The notes: a model not told the origin generated them from the sequence alone. A stretch of DNA of 64,000 bases from Flavobacteriaceae bacterium (GCA_018646605.1 JABGUL010000042.1:45270-109269), one strand, 5' to 3'; positions 1 through 9,237 are shown, counted from the first letter of the stretch. A program made the numbers and translations.

Positions 1-1
1 T

Positions 2-436
2 GATGCTTTTACTAATGGTAAAAATATTTCTAACTTATTGGTTGGAAAAATACCTCTTTACACAAAACAAGATGTATTGGTTGAGATCCTACAACTGAAT
101 ATTACAGAAGAAGCGCACAAATATTATAAAACTATAAAAGATATTGTAGATAATAACAGTGGATTTAACGCTCCTCTTCCCTCTGCTTTAATTGGTAATT
201 TTTATAATCCTGAAGATTCGGAAGATCCTGTTTTAGGTCGCTTTACTGCTGCTGCTGGAAGTAGTAAATCAATTTTTGTAAAAAGAGGAGACATTCCTCA
301 AATGACTGTTGGTGCCTTCCGAGTTCCACAACCAGAACTTTTGGGAGACCCTCTTCCAAATCCAATTACTTATGAAACTCCTTGTCTAGAAGGGCGAAAT
401 CAAACTAAAATAAAACCACTAACATGGGAGGAATAA
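2..436 (+). CDS. DUF4249-family lipoprotein, C-terminal part (truncated by window edge)
   Basis: The frame is open from the first bases, so only the last ~144 codons are present and the start lies upstream. The C-terminus has the Cys-Leu pair and a terminal LTWEE sequence that resemble the end of DUF4249 proteins. These are outer-membrane-associated lipoproteins that usually sit next to a TonB-dependent receptor, in a SusC/SusD-like arrangement. The next gene is such a receptor and its ATG lies inside this gene (13-bp overlap), which supports co-expression as a pair. An internal TTG at position 38 could be taken for a start, but the same frame stays open upstream of it. The family assignment is from memory of the family ending and the neighbour; the substrate cannot be told. 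Confidence 0.7.
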   Translation, partial: DAFTNGKNISNLLVGKIPLYTKQDVLVEILQLNITEEAHKYYKTIKDIVDNNSGFNAPLPSALIGNFYNPEDSEDPVLGRFTAAAGSSKSIFVKRGDIPQMTVGAFRVPQPELLGDPLPNPITYETPCLEGRNQTKIKPLTWEE

Positions 437-2847
437 AATTTAAATTATTTAGGTCGATTCAGTATAGTTTTTTTGCTGTATTGTTTTCTTTTAGTGTTGT
501 AGGTCAGGAATATGTTCTAACACTTTCTATCTCTGATTTAGACACTAAGGATCCTTTGAGTAGTGTAACTGTTCTTTTGGATCCATGTAGTTGTGGTGGA
601 ATCACCAATCCTAGTGGAATTTTTTCTAAACGATTAAAAGCGGACACCTATACTTTGAGTATAGAATATTTAGGATACAGAAAAGAAATCCGCACTGTTG
701 TTTTGGATAAGAACACCAATCTTTCCATAACAATGGAAACAGAAGAAGAGCAGCTTTCAGAAATAATAGTCCTTGCTCAAAAGCGAAATCAGAATGTCGA
801 AAGTACCCAAATGGGAGTATTTGAACTTAATGCTAGAGACTTGATAAAAATTCCAACAGCATTAGGAGAGTTTGATGTTTTGAGAAGTATTACTCTTTTG
901 GCGGGTGTAAACAATACTGGTGACATAAGTAATGGCGTCTCAATTAGAGGAGGTTCTTTGGACCAAAATTTAATGCTTTATGAGTCTGCCCCAGTTTTTA
1001 ACCCTACACATCTTTTTGGCTTATTTTCAGTTTTTACTCCCGATGTGATTTCCGGGGTAAATATTTATCAAGCCAATATTCCTGCAAAATACGGTGGTCG
1101 TATTGCTTCGGTAGTCGATATTAAAGTTAAGAGTCCGTACACAGACAAATTTAAATTGGAGGGTGGAGTTGGTGTTATATCAAGCAGGTTGTCTTTGTCA
1201 ACCCCAATAATTAAAGATAAATTAATGCTCTTGGCTGGCGGTAGAATTGGATTTACAGACTTTTTATTTCCCTTATTAATCCCAAGATTAAAAAATACAA
1301 AAGCTAATTTTAAGGATAGTACAGTAAAGTTGCTTTATCTACCAAACGAGAATAATCAGCTGACATACACTCATTTTTTCTCACAAGATTTTTATCAATT
1401 AGACCTAATTTCTTCTATTGAAAATATTGTTTCGTCATCCAATCAATATGATTTTGGAACATCTAACCATACCTTAAGATGGTTGCATAGTTTCGATAAT
1501 GAAACTAATTTAGTTGGAACTTTTGTTCACAGTAATTACTTGCCTCAAAATTTATTTCCAGAGATTGAATCGACTAATGTAATACGTTTTGAATCCCAAA
1601 TTCAGTATACAAGTGCACAATTTGAATATAAAGATGACCGTAATGAAGACTTAAATTATTATGCTGGTCTTCAGTTAAATCAGTACGGTATCAATCCTGG
1701 TAGTTTAAATCCAGGTTCAGGGAATTCAATAATACCAGTTGATTTAGAAGATGAAAAAAGTAGAGAATTATCATTTTATGCCAATTTAAATTGGAATCCC
1801 AGTGAACGACTTTCCATTTCTTCAGGATTACGATTTACTAACTTTTCATTGTTAGGACCTTTTCGTCAGGGACAGTATACAGAAAATGGAATTTTTGAAG
1901 GCGTAAAAGATTTTTTAAAAAACGAAACAGTAGTCAATTATTCAAGGCCAGAGCCCCGTATAGGAATTAATTATAAGTTAGGTGAGGATAGTGCTCTAAA
2001 GGCAAGTTATGCTCGAATTTATCAATACATTCAAAACATCTATAATACATCAACCCCTTTACCCACATCACGCTGGAAGATGTCTGATACTTTTATTCAA
2101 CCTCAAAAAAATGATACCTACGGATTGGGATTATATAAAAACTTTCCAAATCTAGGTTTAGAAATTTCATCTGAGGGATACTACAGAATAACAGAGAATA
2201 ATTTAACGTATAAGCCAGGGGCAGATTTTTTTCTTTCAGAGTTTTTGGAGCAAGAGGTAACTCAGGCTGAGGGGAATTCATATGGTGTTGAAATGAGTTT
2301 AAGGAAAAATAAAGGTAAAGTGAATGGATTCATTAACTATACTTGGTCTCGAAGTTTGCTTAAAACCAATGAGCTCGCATTAAAAAACAGAATCAATAAT
2401 AACAACTGGTATCCATCAGATTTTGATCGACCTCATACTGTTAATGCTACTGTAAATTTTGAAGGGGATGCATACAATGCCTTTAGCTTTAATTTTACTG
2501 GACAGACGGGACGACCTTACACTGTTGCCAATGGAGTTTACAATCAAGAAAACGTAACGATTCCAATTTTTCTCTCACGGAACAACGGACGCCTTCCTGT
2601 ATATCATCGTTTGGATTTTTCATGGAAAATTGCTTATAGAAAAGACCCTAATAAACGTTTTCAAGGGGATTGGACCTTAACTGTTTATAATTTGTATGGC
2701 AGACGTAATCCATTCAATGTTTATTATACCCAACGAAATGGAGCTCAAGATGGAGATGTTTTTGGGGGGAGTCCACTAGGTGCATATGAACTTTCTGTGC
2801 TTAGAGGTTCTTTGGTTTCAATTGCTTATAATTTTAAATTTCTTTAA
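424..2847 (+). CDS. TonB-dependent receptor with carboxypeptidase-regulatory-like N-domain
   Basis: 807 aa. Residues 1-28 are a signal peptide (hydrophobic FFAVLFSFSVVGQ, cleavage near GQ). Residues ~30-110 form a CarboxypepD_reg-like beta-sandwich (TLSIEYLGYRKE), residues ~115-225 a TonB plug (SIRGGSLDQNLMLYE), and the remainder an outer-membrane beta-barrel ending in Phe-Leu. Such receptors import ligands across the outer membrane using TonB-ExbBD energy. The start overlaps the upstream DUF4249 gene by 13 bp and the PfkB kinase begins 10 bp after the stop, so the genes are probably one transcript. The kinase neighbour hints at a sugar-linked ligand, but DUF4249-linked receptors are not reliably glycan transporters, so this is only inference. 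Confidence 0.88.
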   Translation: MGGIKFKLFRSIQYSFFAVLFSFSVVGQEYVLTLSISDLDTKDPLSSVTVLLDPCSCGGITNPSGIFSKRLKADTYTLSIEYLGYRKEIRTVVLDKNTNLSITMETEEEQLSEIIVLAQKRNQNVESTQMGVFELNARDLIKIPTALGEFDVLRSITLLAGVNNTGDISNGVSIRGGSLDQNLMLYESAPVFNPTHLFGLFSVFTPDVISGVNIYQANIPAKYGGRIASVVDIKVKSPYTDKFKLEGGVGVISSRLSLSTPIIKDKLMLLAGGRIGFTDFLFPLLIPRLKNTKANFKDSTVKLLYLPNENNQLTYTHFFSQDFYQLDLISSIENIVSSSNQYDFGTSNHTLRWLHSFDNETNLVGTFVHSNYLPQNLFPEIESTNVIRFESQIQYTSAQFEYKDDRNEDLNYYAGLQLNQYGINPGSLNPGSGNSIIPVDLEDEKSRELSFYANLNWNPSERLSISSGLRFTNFSLLGPFRQGQYTENGIFEGVKDFLKNETVVNYSRPEPRIGINYKLGEDSALKASYARIYQYIQNIYNTSTPLPTSRWKMSDTFIQPQKNDTYGLGLYKNFPNLGLEISSEGYYRITENNLTYKPGADFFLSEFLEQEVTQAEGNSYGVEMSLRKNKGKVNGFINYTWSRSLLKTNELALKNRINNNNWYPSDFDRPHTVNATVNFEGDAYNAFSFNFTGQTGRPYTVANGVYNQENVTIPIFLSRNNGRLPVYHRLDFSWKIAYRKDPNKRFQGDWTLTVYNLYGRRNPFNVYYTQRNGAQDGDVFGGSPLGAYELSVLRGSLVSIAYNFKFL

Positions 2848-2857
2848 GGTTAATTTT

Positions 2858-3745
2858 ATGTCCAACAAATCAATTATATGTTTTGGTGAAATTCTTTGGG
2901 ATTTATTTCCAAGTGGAAAAATGTTGGGTGGGGCCCCTTTCAATGTTGCTAGCTCAATAAATGGATTGGGTGGGGTAGTAGAATTTATAAGTCGTGTTGG
3001 TAAAGATGAATTAGGTGATGCAATTCTTTCGCAAGTGAAAAGTCAAGGACTTTCTACTCATTTTATTCAAACCGATTCTAAACACAAAACGGGGAAAGTT
3101 AATGTAACCTTAAATAAAGAAGGGTCAGCTCAATACGAAATTGCTCAAGATGCTGCCTGGGACTTTATTGAAATTTCAGAAGAAACGTTATATGCTGCTC
3201 GTCATGCTGAAGCATTTATATTTGGAAGTCTGGTCGCTAGAGGAAGTTCCAAAGCCACACTGATGTCTTTTTTAAATGTTTCGAAATTTAGTGTGTTTGA
3301 TTTAAACCTAAGACCACCTTTTTATGACACCGCCACACTAATTGAATTAATGCAAGTTGCTCACATGTTAAAGTTTAATGATGATGAATTGTATGAAATA
3401 GCATCCGAAATGGGATCGCCCCATGATTCTTTAAATCAGCATGTAGTATTTTTAGCCGAAAAAACAAATACCCAAACTATTTGTGTAACAAAAGGCATGC
3501 ATGGTGCAGTTTTATTTCATCAGGGTTCATGGTACCACAACAGTGGGTATAAAATAAAAGTAATTGATACTGTAGGAGCAGGAGATTCTTTTTTAGCAAC
3601 CCTAGTTTTGGGTTTAGTAGAGGGGGATGAAATACAATCAGTCCTCAATAATGCTTGTGGAATGGGAGCACTAGTGGCTGGAAGTAAAGGTGCAAATCCT
3701 CCAATTTCAAAAGCAGATTTAAAGGCTTTTGTGTTCTCAGTTTAA
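2858..3745 (+). CDS. PfkB-family carbohydrate kinase (fructokinase-like)
   Basis: 295 aa from the ATG at 2858. The frame is open further upstream to 2780, but that extension lies inside the receptor gene and codes for a hydrophobic stretch not seen in the family, so the ATG 10 bp after the receptor stop is preferred. The first PfkB signature is the GGAPFNVA region near residue 28. The second is DTVGAGDSF near the C-terminus, with the catalytic Asp in GAGD. The start SIICFGEILWD is typical of bacterial fructokinases and ribokinase-fold sugar kinases, which phosphorylate a sugar with ATP in the cytoplasm. The exact sugar is uncertain; fructose is the best guess. Confidence 0.85.
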   Translation: MSNKSIICFGEILWDLFPSGKMLGGAPFNVASSINGLGGVVEFISRVGKDELGDAILSQVKSQGLSTHFIQTDSKHKTGKVNVTLNKEGSAQYEIAQDAAWDFIEISEETLYAARHAEAFIFGSLVARGSSKATLMSFLNVSKFSVFDLNLRPPFYDTATLIELMQVAHMLKFNDDELYEIASEMGSPHDSLNQHVVFLAEKTNTQTICVTKGMHGAVLFHQGSWYHNSGYKIKVIDTVGAGDSFLATLVLGLVEGDEIQSVLNNACGMGALVAGSKGANPPISKADLKAFVFSV

Positions 3746-3751
3746 AAAAGA

Positions 3752-4492
3752 ATGAAATATATAACTTACTTTAATACTTTAGTTCTGAAAAAAGCCGTCT
3801 ATTTAGTTGCCTTTATTTTGTCTTTTTCAACACTCCAAGGTCAAGATTTTACAGCTAACGAATTATTAAATCGTTCAATTACATATCATGATCCAGACGG
3901 GTTGTGGAAAAACTTTAATGGAAGTTTTAATGTAAGTATGGAAAGTCCAAACCGCCCTTTCCGTAAAAGTAAAATTGAATTGAATTTTAAGGATTCATTT
4001 TTTAGGCTAACGGTAGACTCAGATGTAAATACTTCAGTTTCTCAATTGGAAGATAAGGAGTGTTTACTGTCTTATAATGGAGCCAGTGATTTTTCAGATG
4101 AAATTGCAGACAAGAATCGCCTTTCCTGTGAAAGCGCAAAGATGTATAGGGATTATTACACCTATCTATATGGTCTTCCTATGAAACTTAAAGATTCAGG
4201 AACCATTCTAAATCCTTTAGTAGAAGAAAAGGTTGTTGATAATGTTTCTTACTGGAAATTAAAGGTTACTTATGAGCCTGAGACAGTTGGAGATACTTGG
4301 TATTTTTACTTTGATAAAAACAGCTTTCAACTAAAAAGATATCAATTTTTTCATGATGAATCTAAAAATGATGGCGAATATATTGTTTTGAAAAATGAAC
4401 TAAATGTAAATGGAATATTCATGCCTAAAGATCGATCGTGGTATTACAACAAGGATGATAAATATTTAGGTACAGACTATTTAAGTTTGTAG
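3752..4492 (+). CDS. Secreted protein, DUF6503-like
   Basis: 246 aa. The N-terminus (AVYLVAFILSFSTLQGQ) is a signal peptide with probable cleavage after GQ. The mature part is beta-rich and opens with a SITYHDPDGLW sequence, followed by repeated Lys/Asp/Trp-rich strands. I recall this as a flavobacterial family of unknown function (DUF6503), with moderate confidence. It begins 6 bp after the PfkB kinase stop and is likely co-transcribed with it. It resembles outer-membrane lipoprotein-carrier-like beta folds (strands of the WKLKVTYEPET type), but I cannot assign a function. Confidence 0.7.
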   Translation: MKYITYFNTLVLKKAVYLVAFILSFSTLQGQDFTANELLNRSITYHDPDGLWKNFNGSFNVSMESPNRPFRKSKIELNFKDSFFRLTVDSDVNTSVSQLEDKECLLSYNGASDFSDEIADKNRLSCESAKMYRDYYTYLYGLPMKLKDSGTILNPLVEEKVVDNVSYWKLKVTYEPETVGDTWYFYFDKNSFQLKRYQFFHDESKNDGEYIVLKNELNVNGIFMPKDRSWYYNKDDKYLGTDYLSL

Positions 4493-4548
4493 TTTTAGTA
4501 TTAATAATTAGTAACTTTTAAATAAATCAAAAAACATAAAAAAAACGC

Positions 4549-5490
4549 ATGCATAAAATTATTAAACACATCGGTCACTCATTAATCTTGCTAATTTTTT
4601 GTACAGTTTCAATTAGTGCTCAGGAAAGAGAAAGCATTATCGGAAAATGGGATTTAAATGTCCAAATGAAAAATAAAATTGCCCCTTCTTGGTTGGAAGT
4701 TAAGTTGTCTGGAACAAACACATTAGTAGGGTATTTTGTAGAGTATAATGGAAGTGCAAGACCAATTTCTGAGGTGTATTTTCAAAATGGAATTATTGAT
4801 TTTTCCATTCCTCCTCAATGGAATGGCAATACAGATCTTCACTTTACAGGTAAATTGACAAACGGAAAGTTAGTTGGAACAATTCTAGGAAGTAATGCAA
4901 TTGCTTATCCTTTTGATGGTTCTAGGGCTCCTAAGCTAATCAGAAAAGAAGCCATTAAATTCGGTAAAGAAAAACCGCTTTTCAATGGTGAAAGCCTAAA
5001 TGGATGGCATCAAGCAAATGAGAATAAAAAAAATCAATGGATAGCAGAAAAGGGAGTTCTGAAGAATCCTTATTCTGGGAATAATCTAGTTACCGATGAA
5101 TCCTTTGAAGATTTTCAGTTGCATTTAGAAGTGCGATATCCACAAGAAAGTAATTCTGGAATTTATCTCCGTGGACGTTATGAAGTACAAGTAGAAGATA
5201 GTTTTGGAAAAGATCCTAATTCTATACTTTTTGGTGCTGTTTACGGGTTTTTAACGCCAAATCAAATGGCTGCAAAGCCAGCAGGAGAGTGGCAGGTTTT
5301 TGATATTACCCTAATTGGACGAAGAGTCACGATTATTGCTAACGATAAAATAATTATTAATGATCAAATTATACCTGGTATTACTGGTGGTGCATTAGAT
5401 AGCAATGAGGGAGCTCCAGGGCCAATTATGCTTCAAGGGGACCATGGTAAAGTAGAGTATAGAAATATAACCATACGCTTACCAGAATAA
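4549..5490 (+). CDS. Secreted DUF1080 protein (3-keto-disaccharide hydrolase-like)
   Basis: 313 aa with a signal peptide (LILLIFCTVSISAQE). After a ~115-residue N-terminal beta domain, the DUF1080 jellyroll starts at the hallmark LFNGESLNGWH. It contains GIYLRGRYEVQVEDSFG and ends with the YRNITIR strand typical of the family. Family members hydrolyse 3-keto-glycosides or bind glycans in the periplasm. The gene lies 56 bp after the DUF6503-like gene in the same direction, within the receptor/kinase cluster, consistent with carbohydrate use. The N-terminal domain resembles one often fused to DUF1080 but I do not assign it. Enzymatic activity is inferred from the family only. Confidence 0.85.
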   Translation: MHKIIKHIGHSLILLIFCTVSISAQERESIIGKWDLNVQMKNKIAPSWLEVKLSGTNTLVGYFVEYNGSARPISEVYFQNGIIDFSIPPQWNGNTDLHFTGKLTNGKLVGTILGSNAIAYPFDGSRAPKLIRKEAIKFGKEKPLFNGESLNGWHQANENKKNQWIAEKGVLKNPYSGNNLVTDESFEDFQLHLEVRYPQESNSGIYLRGRYEVQVEDSFGKDPNSILFGAVYGFLTPNQMAAKPAGEWQVFDITLIGRRVTIIANDKIIINDQIIPGITGGALDSNEGAPGPIMLQGDHGKVEYRNITIRLPE

Positions 5491-5558
5491 ATCCGTTCAA
5501 AAAAAGGTTTTCTAAACACTTATTTTGCAGCCATTTAATTTGGATATAAATTTATTCT

Positions 5559-6764
5559 CTATTCTGAGGTTAAATTAGGGTTAATCCCAATTAAATGGCT
5601 TCTAACTTTAACAGGCTGTAAATTTTCTTTTTCTAATTCAAGTTTCATTGTTTTACTATTTTCAAGTGGCATATGACATGAAATACAATCCGAAAGATTA
5701 GGCGTTTTTAGTGTTGTATTTTGATTGTGTTTGATTCCTTGATGACACGAAATACAGATATTATTAAATTTAACCTCCATTCCTCTTTCAGTTTTATGTG
5801 GATCATGGCATGTCATGCAGTCCATTTTTTTAGATTTCTGAAAGCACATGCTAGCCATTAAAAGACCAACTTGATTTGCATGTACATCTAATTTATTTGA
5901 GGAGGGTGTTTTATAATTGGTCGAAATAAATTCTGTGAGTTCATCACCAGCTTGAAAAGAAAAGCTTTTAATACTGCTCTCCTGTCCAGTACCAGAATGG
6001 CAAAGAGCGCACATACTAATTCTTTGATCTTGAGAAAAATTAGCATATCGAGTAATGTATTTTCCTACAGTATCCAATCTGTTTTTCCTTTGATAGTTTA
6101 CATGTTTTACTACTTCGCCGTGACACCTTTGACAATCGATTCCATATATTATTTGATTTTTTACATAGCGATTGTTTTGTGTAGCACTTGAGGGATTCTC
6201 AGGCCTTGCATAGGTGGTATGACATTCAAGGCATCTAGGAAAAATGGGTCGCATAGGAGATAAAGCGGATGTATAACCAGGGCTATTAATCCATTGGTTT
6301 AGCGGAGAAAAGTGCGATCCTTGAAGTTGGAATAGTGACGTGTCTTCCCAGTTTAAAAAAGAGCGACCTATTTTATTTCCAGAACCAATAATTAGATCCA
6401 TGCTTTTTTTAAAAACAGGATTTTCGGACTGATTCAAATATCCTTCCTGGAAAGCTGCTCTTTCTTTTTGAGTGAATTTTATGAGGTCTCCATTTCCAAA
6501 AGATAAAAGGTTATTGTTTGGAATGAATGCCTCTTCTATCAATTCAAAGCGAAATGGTTTTGAGGTATTGTAATGTGAGGTTTGAAGGTGGGATGCAACA
6601 ATTTGTGGATGACACTCTATGCATGAGTTCATACCAACATATTCAAGACCATTAGTGTGTTTGGCTATAACTGATAGGGGAATAAATTCGCTGCTATGGT
6701 TGACACATGAAAAAGTAAGTGTTCCGATAAGAATCAGAAATAGAAAGCGCATGACTTTAATCAT
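5559..6764 (-). CDS. Heptaheme c-type cytochrome lipoprotein
   Basis: 401 aa. The leader MIKVMRFLFLILIGTLTFSC has a lipobox with Cys20, so the mature protein is a lipid-anchored periplasmic or outer-membrane protein. Seven CxxCH heme-attachment motifs are visible: CIECH (48-52), CLECH, CQRCH, CALCH, CMTCH, CISCH and CISCH. The spacing is uneven, with the last three near the C-terminus, as in the cytochrome c554/DmsE-like multiheme groups. The role would be electron transfer or a multiheme oxidoreductase. No other cytochrome or maturation gene is adjacent, and the gene converges on the DUF1080 gene. An alternative start at Met5 changes little. Heme binding is strongly supported; the redox partner is unknown. 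Confidence 0.85.
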   Translation of the reverse strand: MIKVMRFLFLILIGTLTFSCVNHSSEFIPLSVIAKHTNGLEYVGMNSCIECHPQIVASHLQTSHYNTSKPFRFELIEEAFIPNNNLLSFGNGDLIKFTQKERAAFQEGYLNQSENPVFKKSMDLIIGSGNKIGRSFLNWEDTSLFQLQGSHFSPLNQWINSPGYTSALSPMRPIFPRCLECHTTYARPENPSSATQNNRYVKNQIIYGIDCQRCHGEVVKHVNYQRKNRLDTVGKYITRYANFSQDQRISMCALCHSGTGQESSIKSFSFQAGDELTEFISTNYKTPSSNKLDVHANQVGLLMASMCFQKSKKMDCMTCHDPHKTERGMEVKFNNICISCHQGIKHNQNTTLKTPNLSDCISCHMPLENSKTMKLELEKENLQPVKVRSHLIGINPNLTSE

Positions 6765-6831
6765 AGAAAATTTTCTATTTATAAAAGTAACATATTTATG
6801 TTAAAGGTTTTTTGGTTTACATTGACTTGTA

Positions 6832-6872
6832 AATAAAAATAGTCCCAAAAACAAATAATCTTCGGGACTATT
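6832..6872 (-). terminator. Intrinsic terminator of tmRNA
   Basis: A perfect 9-bp inverted repeat (AATAGTCCC at 6838-6846, GGGACTATT at 6864-6872) has a 17-nt loop. In the minus-strand transcript it is followed by a U-rich tract. It lies directly 3' of the tmRNA. Confidence 0.8.
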
Positions 6873-6875
6873 AAG

Positions 6876-7271
6876 TGGAGTCGGCGGGAGTCGAACCCGC
6901 GTCCAAACAAGCGATCAAAAAGCTTTCTACAAGTTTAGGTTTCGATTAATTTTCGAATTAGCCCTGACCGAAACCTGCCCAAACCAACCTTATCATCTTT
7001 ATTGAAAAACACAACCGATGCTTTTGTGTTTCGATGTTGACTTTTATGGTGCCTCAATATAAATCGCCGTCAACAAGGGCTATTCAGAGACATCCAGCTT
7101 CCTGACCTAGTCAGGACTTGGCATTAACGTACTATAATTCTGTTAATTATGCAGCTAGAGCGTAGTTATTCTCGCCATTTAAAAGTGTGAACAATGAGAT
7201 TTACGAGCTGTAATTCAGCGCTCGACTTGCTTACCTTTTCATGCGTCCTGCTGTCAAAACCAGACGACCCC
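6876..7271 (-). ncRNA. ssrA: tmRNA (transfer-messenger RNA)
   Basis: About 396 nt. The 5' end GGGGTCG pairs with the 3' CGACTCC to form the seven-pair acceptor stem (one G-U), followed by discriminator A at 6876. CCA is not encoded (the next bases are CTTAA). The T-arm contains GGTTCGACTCC. The resume reading frame (7147-7176 in window coordinates) encodes GENNYALAA and then TAA, the Bacteroidota-type degradation tag. The RNA rescues stalled ribosomes with SmpB and tags nascent proteins for proteolysis. A TAAATTTG -7 element lies ~28 nt upstream of the mature 5' end, consistent with 5' trimming by RNase P. No gene lies on either strand between 6765 and 7438. Confidence 0.96.
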
Positions 7272-7299
7272 ATGAATTTTCAAAGAACTAATTAAGGTG

Positions 7300-7307
7300 C
7301 AAATTTA
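7300..7307 (-). promoter_or_regulatory. -7 promoter element for tmRNA
   Basis: TAAATTTG on the minus strand matches the Bacteroidota TAnnTTTG consensus. A TTG lies 18 bp upstream (7326-7328 on the opposite strand). The inferred transcript starts ~23 nt before the mature tmRNA 5' end. Confidence 0.55.
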
Positions 7308-7411
7308 CAAAGATTGCGCCAAACCCAATGTGATTATTATTTTATTAATCTTTTATCCTAATTACTTGATTAATAATCGTTAGGTTTTCTCGCTCTAGTG
7401 AGAATTAATAA

Positions 7412-7419
7412 TATATTTG
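7412..7419 (+). promoter_or_regulatory. -7 promoter element for typA
   Basis: TATATTTG followed by CAC matches TAnnTTTG and lies 19 bp before the typA ATG, giving a leader of about 15 nt. No clear -33 TTG is seen at the usual spacing. Confidence 0.55.
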
Positions 7420-7438
7420 CACACGCTTAAAAAACGCT

Positions 7439-9235
7439 ATGACAGCTATCAAAAATATCGCGATTATCGCGCATGTTGACCACGGAAAAACAACTTTAGT
7501 AGATAAAATTCTTCATCACTGTAACCTCTTCCGTAGCAATGAAAACACGGGAGACCTTATTTTAGATAATAATGATTTGGAACGAGAAAGAGGAATTACT
7601 ATTCTTTCTAAAAACGTTTCTGTAGTATATAAAGATGTCAAAATTAATATCATTGACACACCCGGCCACGCAGATTTTGGAGGTGAAGTTGAACGTGTTT
7701 TGAATATGGCTGATGGTGTTTTACTTTTAGTTGATGCGTTTGAGGGACCGATGCCGCAAACACGTTTTGTACTAAAAAAAGCAATTGATCTTAAGTTAAA
7801 GCCCATTGTTGTTATCAATAAAGTGGATAAAGAAAACTGTACTCCAGAATTAGTACATGAATCTGTATTTGATTTGATGTTTGAGTTAGAGGCTGAGGAG
7901 TGGCAACTTGATTTTCCTACAGTATATGGTTCTGCAAAAAACAATTGGATGAGCACGGATTGGAATAACCAAACAGACTCTGTTGAGCCTTTATTGGATA
8001 TGGTTTTAGAGCATGTTCCTAGTCCCGAAATAAAAGACGGAAATACCCAGATGCTCATAACCTCTCTTGATTTTTCATCTTTTACTGGTAGAATTGCGAT
8101 TGGACGTTTACAACGCGGAAATTTAGACAGTGGAATGCGTGTGAATTTAATCAAGCGAGATGGTCAAAAAATACCATCTAAAATTAAGGAACTTCATCTT
8201 TTTGATGGTTTGGGACGTAAAAAGGTAGACCGAGTTGAGCCAGGAGATTTATGCGCTGTAATTGGACTGGAAGGATTTGACATAGGGGATACTATTGCTG
8301 ATATTGAGGCACCAGAGGCACTACCTACAATTGCTATTGATGAGCCTACCATGAGTATGCTTTTCACTATTAATGATTCTCCATTTTTTGGACAAGAGGG
8401 TAAGTTTGTTACCTCTAGACATATTCGCGATCGTCTTGAAAAAGAGCTAGAGAAAAACTTAGCTATGCGTTTAGAGACGACAGATAGCTCAGATAAATTT
8501 ATTGTATTTGGTCGAGGTGTTCTACACTTGTCTGTACTAATCGAAACCATGCGTCGTGAGGGTTATGAGTTGCAGATAGGACAGCCGCAAGTAATTATAA
8601 AAGAAATTGATGGGCAAAAAATGGAACCCATGGAAGAATTGACAATTGATTTGCCTGAAGATGTTTCAGGAAAAGCAATTGAGATGGTTTCCCTTAGAAA
8701 AGGAGAAATGGTCAGTATGAATCCAAAAGGTTCTAGAATGATTTGTGAGTTTTTAATTCCTTCTCGAGGAATCATAGGGTTACGAAATCAATTACTTACA
8801 GCAACAGCTGGCGAGGCAATTATGAACCACCGCTTTGTTGAGTTTAGTCCTTACAAGGGTGCTATAGCTGGACGTATAAATGGGTCATTGATATCCATGG
8901 AAAAAGGCTCTGCGATTCCATATTCATTAGATAAATTACAAGAAAGAGGAAAGTTCTTTGTTGCACCTAATGAAGCTATCTATGCGGGTCAAGTAATAGG
9001 TGAAAACAGTCGACAAGATGATTTGGTGGTAAACGTAACAAAAACTAAAAAGCTATCTAACGTAAGAGCCTCAGGGTCTGATGATAAAGTTAAATTAGCT
9101 CCTCCTATTAAATTTTCTCTTGAAGAAGCTTTAGAATACATACAAAAAGATGAGTATGTGGAAGTAACTCCTAATTCAATCCGTTTACGGAAGGTATTTT
9201 TAGATGAAAATGAACGTAAGCGTCAAAAAGTATAA
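7439..9235 (+). CDS. typA: Ribosome-associated GTPase TypA/BipA
   Basis: 598 aa, close to the usual ~605. The translational GTPase domain has G1 AHVDHGKTT (11-19), switch II DTPGH (73-77) and G4 NKVD (127-130). EF-G-like domains follow, and the C-terminal BipA domain includes GQVIGENSRQDDL and VRASGSDD. TypA acts on 50S assembly and on translation under stress or low temperature. The gene is monocistronic and divergent from tmRNA, with a TATATTTG promoter element 19 bp upstream of the ATG. It converges on ftsE with only 2 bp between stops. The C-terminal features rule out LepA and EF-G. Confidence 0.96.
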   Translation: MTAIKNIAIIAHVDHGKTTLVDKILHHCNLFRSNENTGDLILDNNDLERERGITILSKNVSVVYKDVKINIIDTPGHADFGGEVERVLNMADGVLLLVDAFEGPMPQTRFVLKKAIDLKLKPIVVINKVDKENCTPELVHESVFDLMFELEAEEWQLDFPTVYGSAKNNWMSTDWNNQTDSVEPLLDMVLEHVPSPEIKDGNTQMLITSLDFSSFTGRIAIGRLQRGNLDSGMRVNLIKRDGQKIPSKIKELHLFDGLGRKKVDRVEPGDLCAVIGLEGFDIGDTIADIEAPEALPTIAIDEPTMSMLFTINDSPFFGQEGKFVTSRHIRDRLEKELEKNLAMRLETTDSSDKFIVFGRGVLHLSVLIETMRREGYELQIGQPQVIIKEIDGQKMEPMEELTIDLPEDVSGKAIEMVSLRKGEMVSMNPKGSRMICEFLIPSRGIIGLRNQLLTATAGEAIMNHRFVEFSPYKGAIAGRINGSLISMEKGSAIPYSLDKLQERGKFFVAPNEAIYAGQVIGENSRQDDLVVNVTKTKKLSNVRASGSDDKVKLAPPIKFSLEEALEYIQKDEYVEVTPNSIRLRKVFLDENERKRQKV

Positions 9236-9237
9236 TA

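Noticed and set aside
2780..2857. N-terminal extension of the PfkB kinase
   Set aside because: The extra 26 codons lie inside the receptor gene and encode a hydrophobic stretch foreign to the family. The ATG at 2858 fits.
7343..7404. AT-rich inverted repeats in the tmRNA-typA gap
   Set aside because: Short arms (5-7 bp) in very AT-rich sequence are expected by chance. No consistent operator pattern.
7516..8154. 212-codon open frame antisense to typA
   Set aside because: typA is unambiguous across this stretch. The antisense product is Ser/Thr/Leu-rich low complexity with no domain and no promoter.
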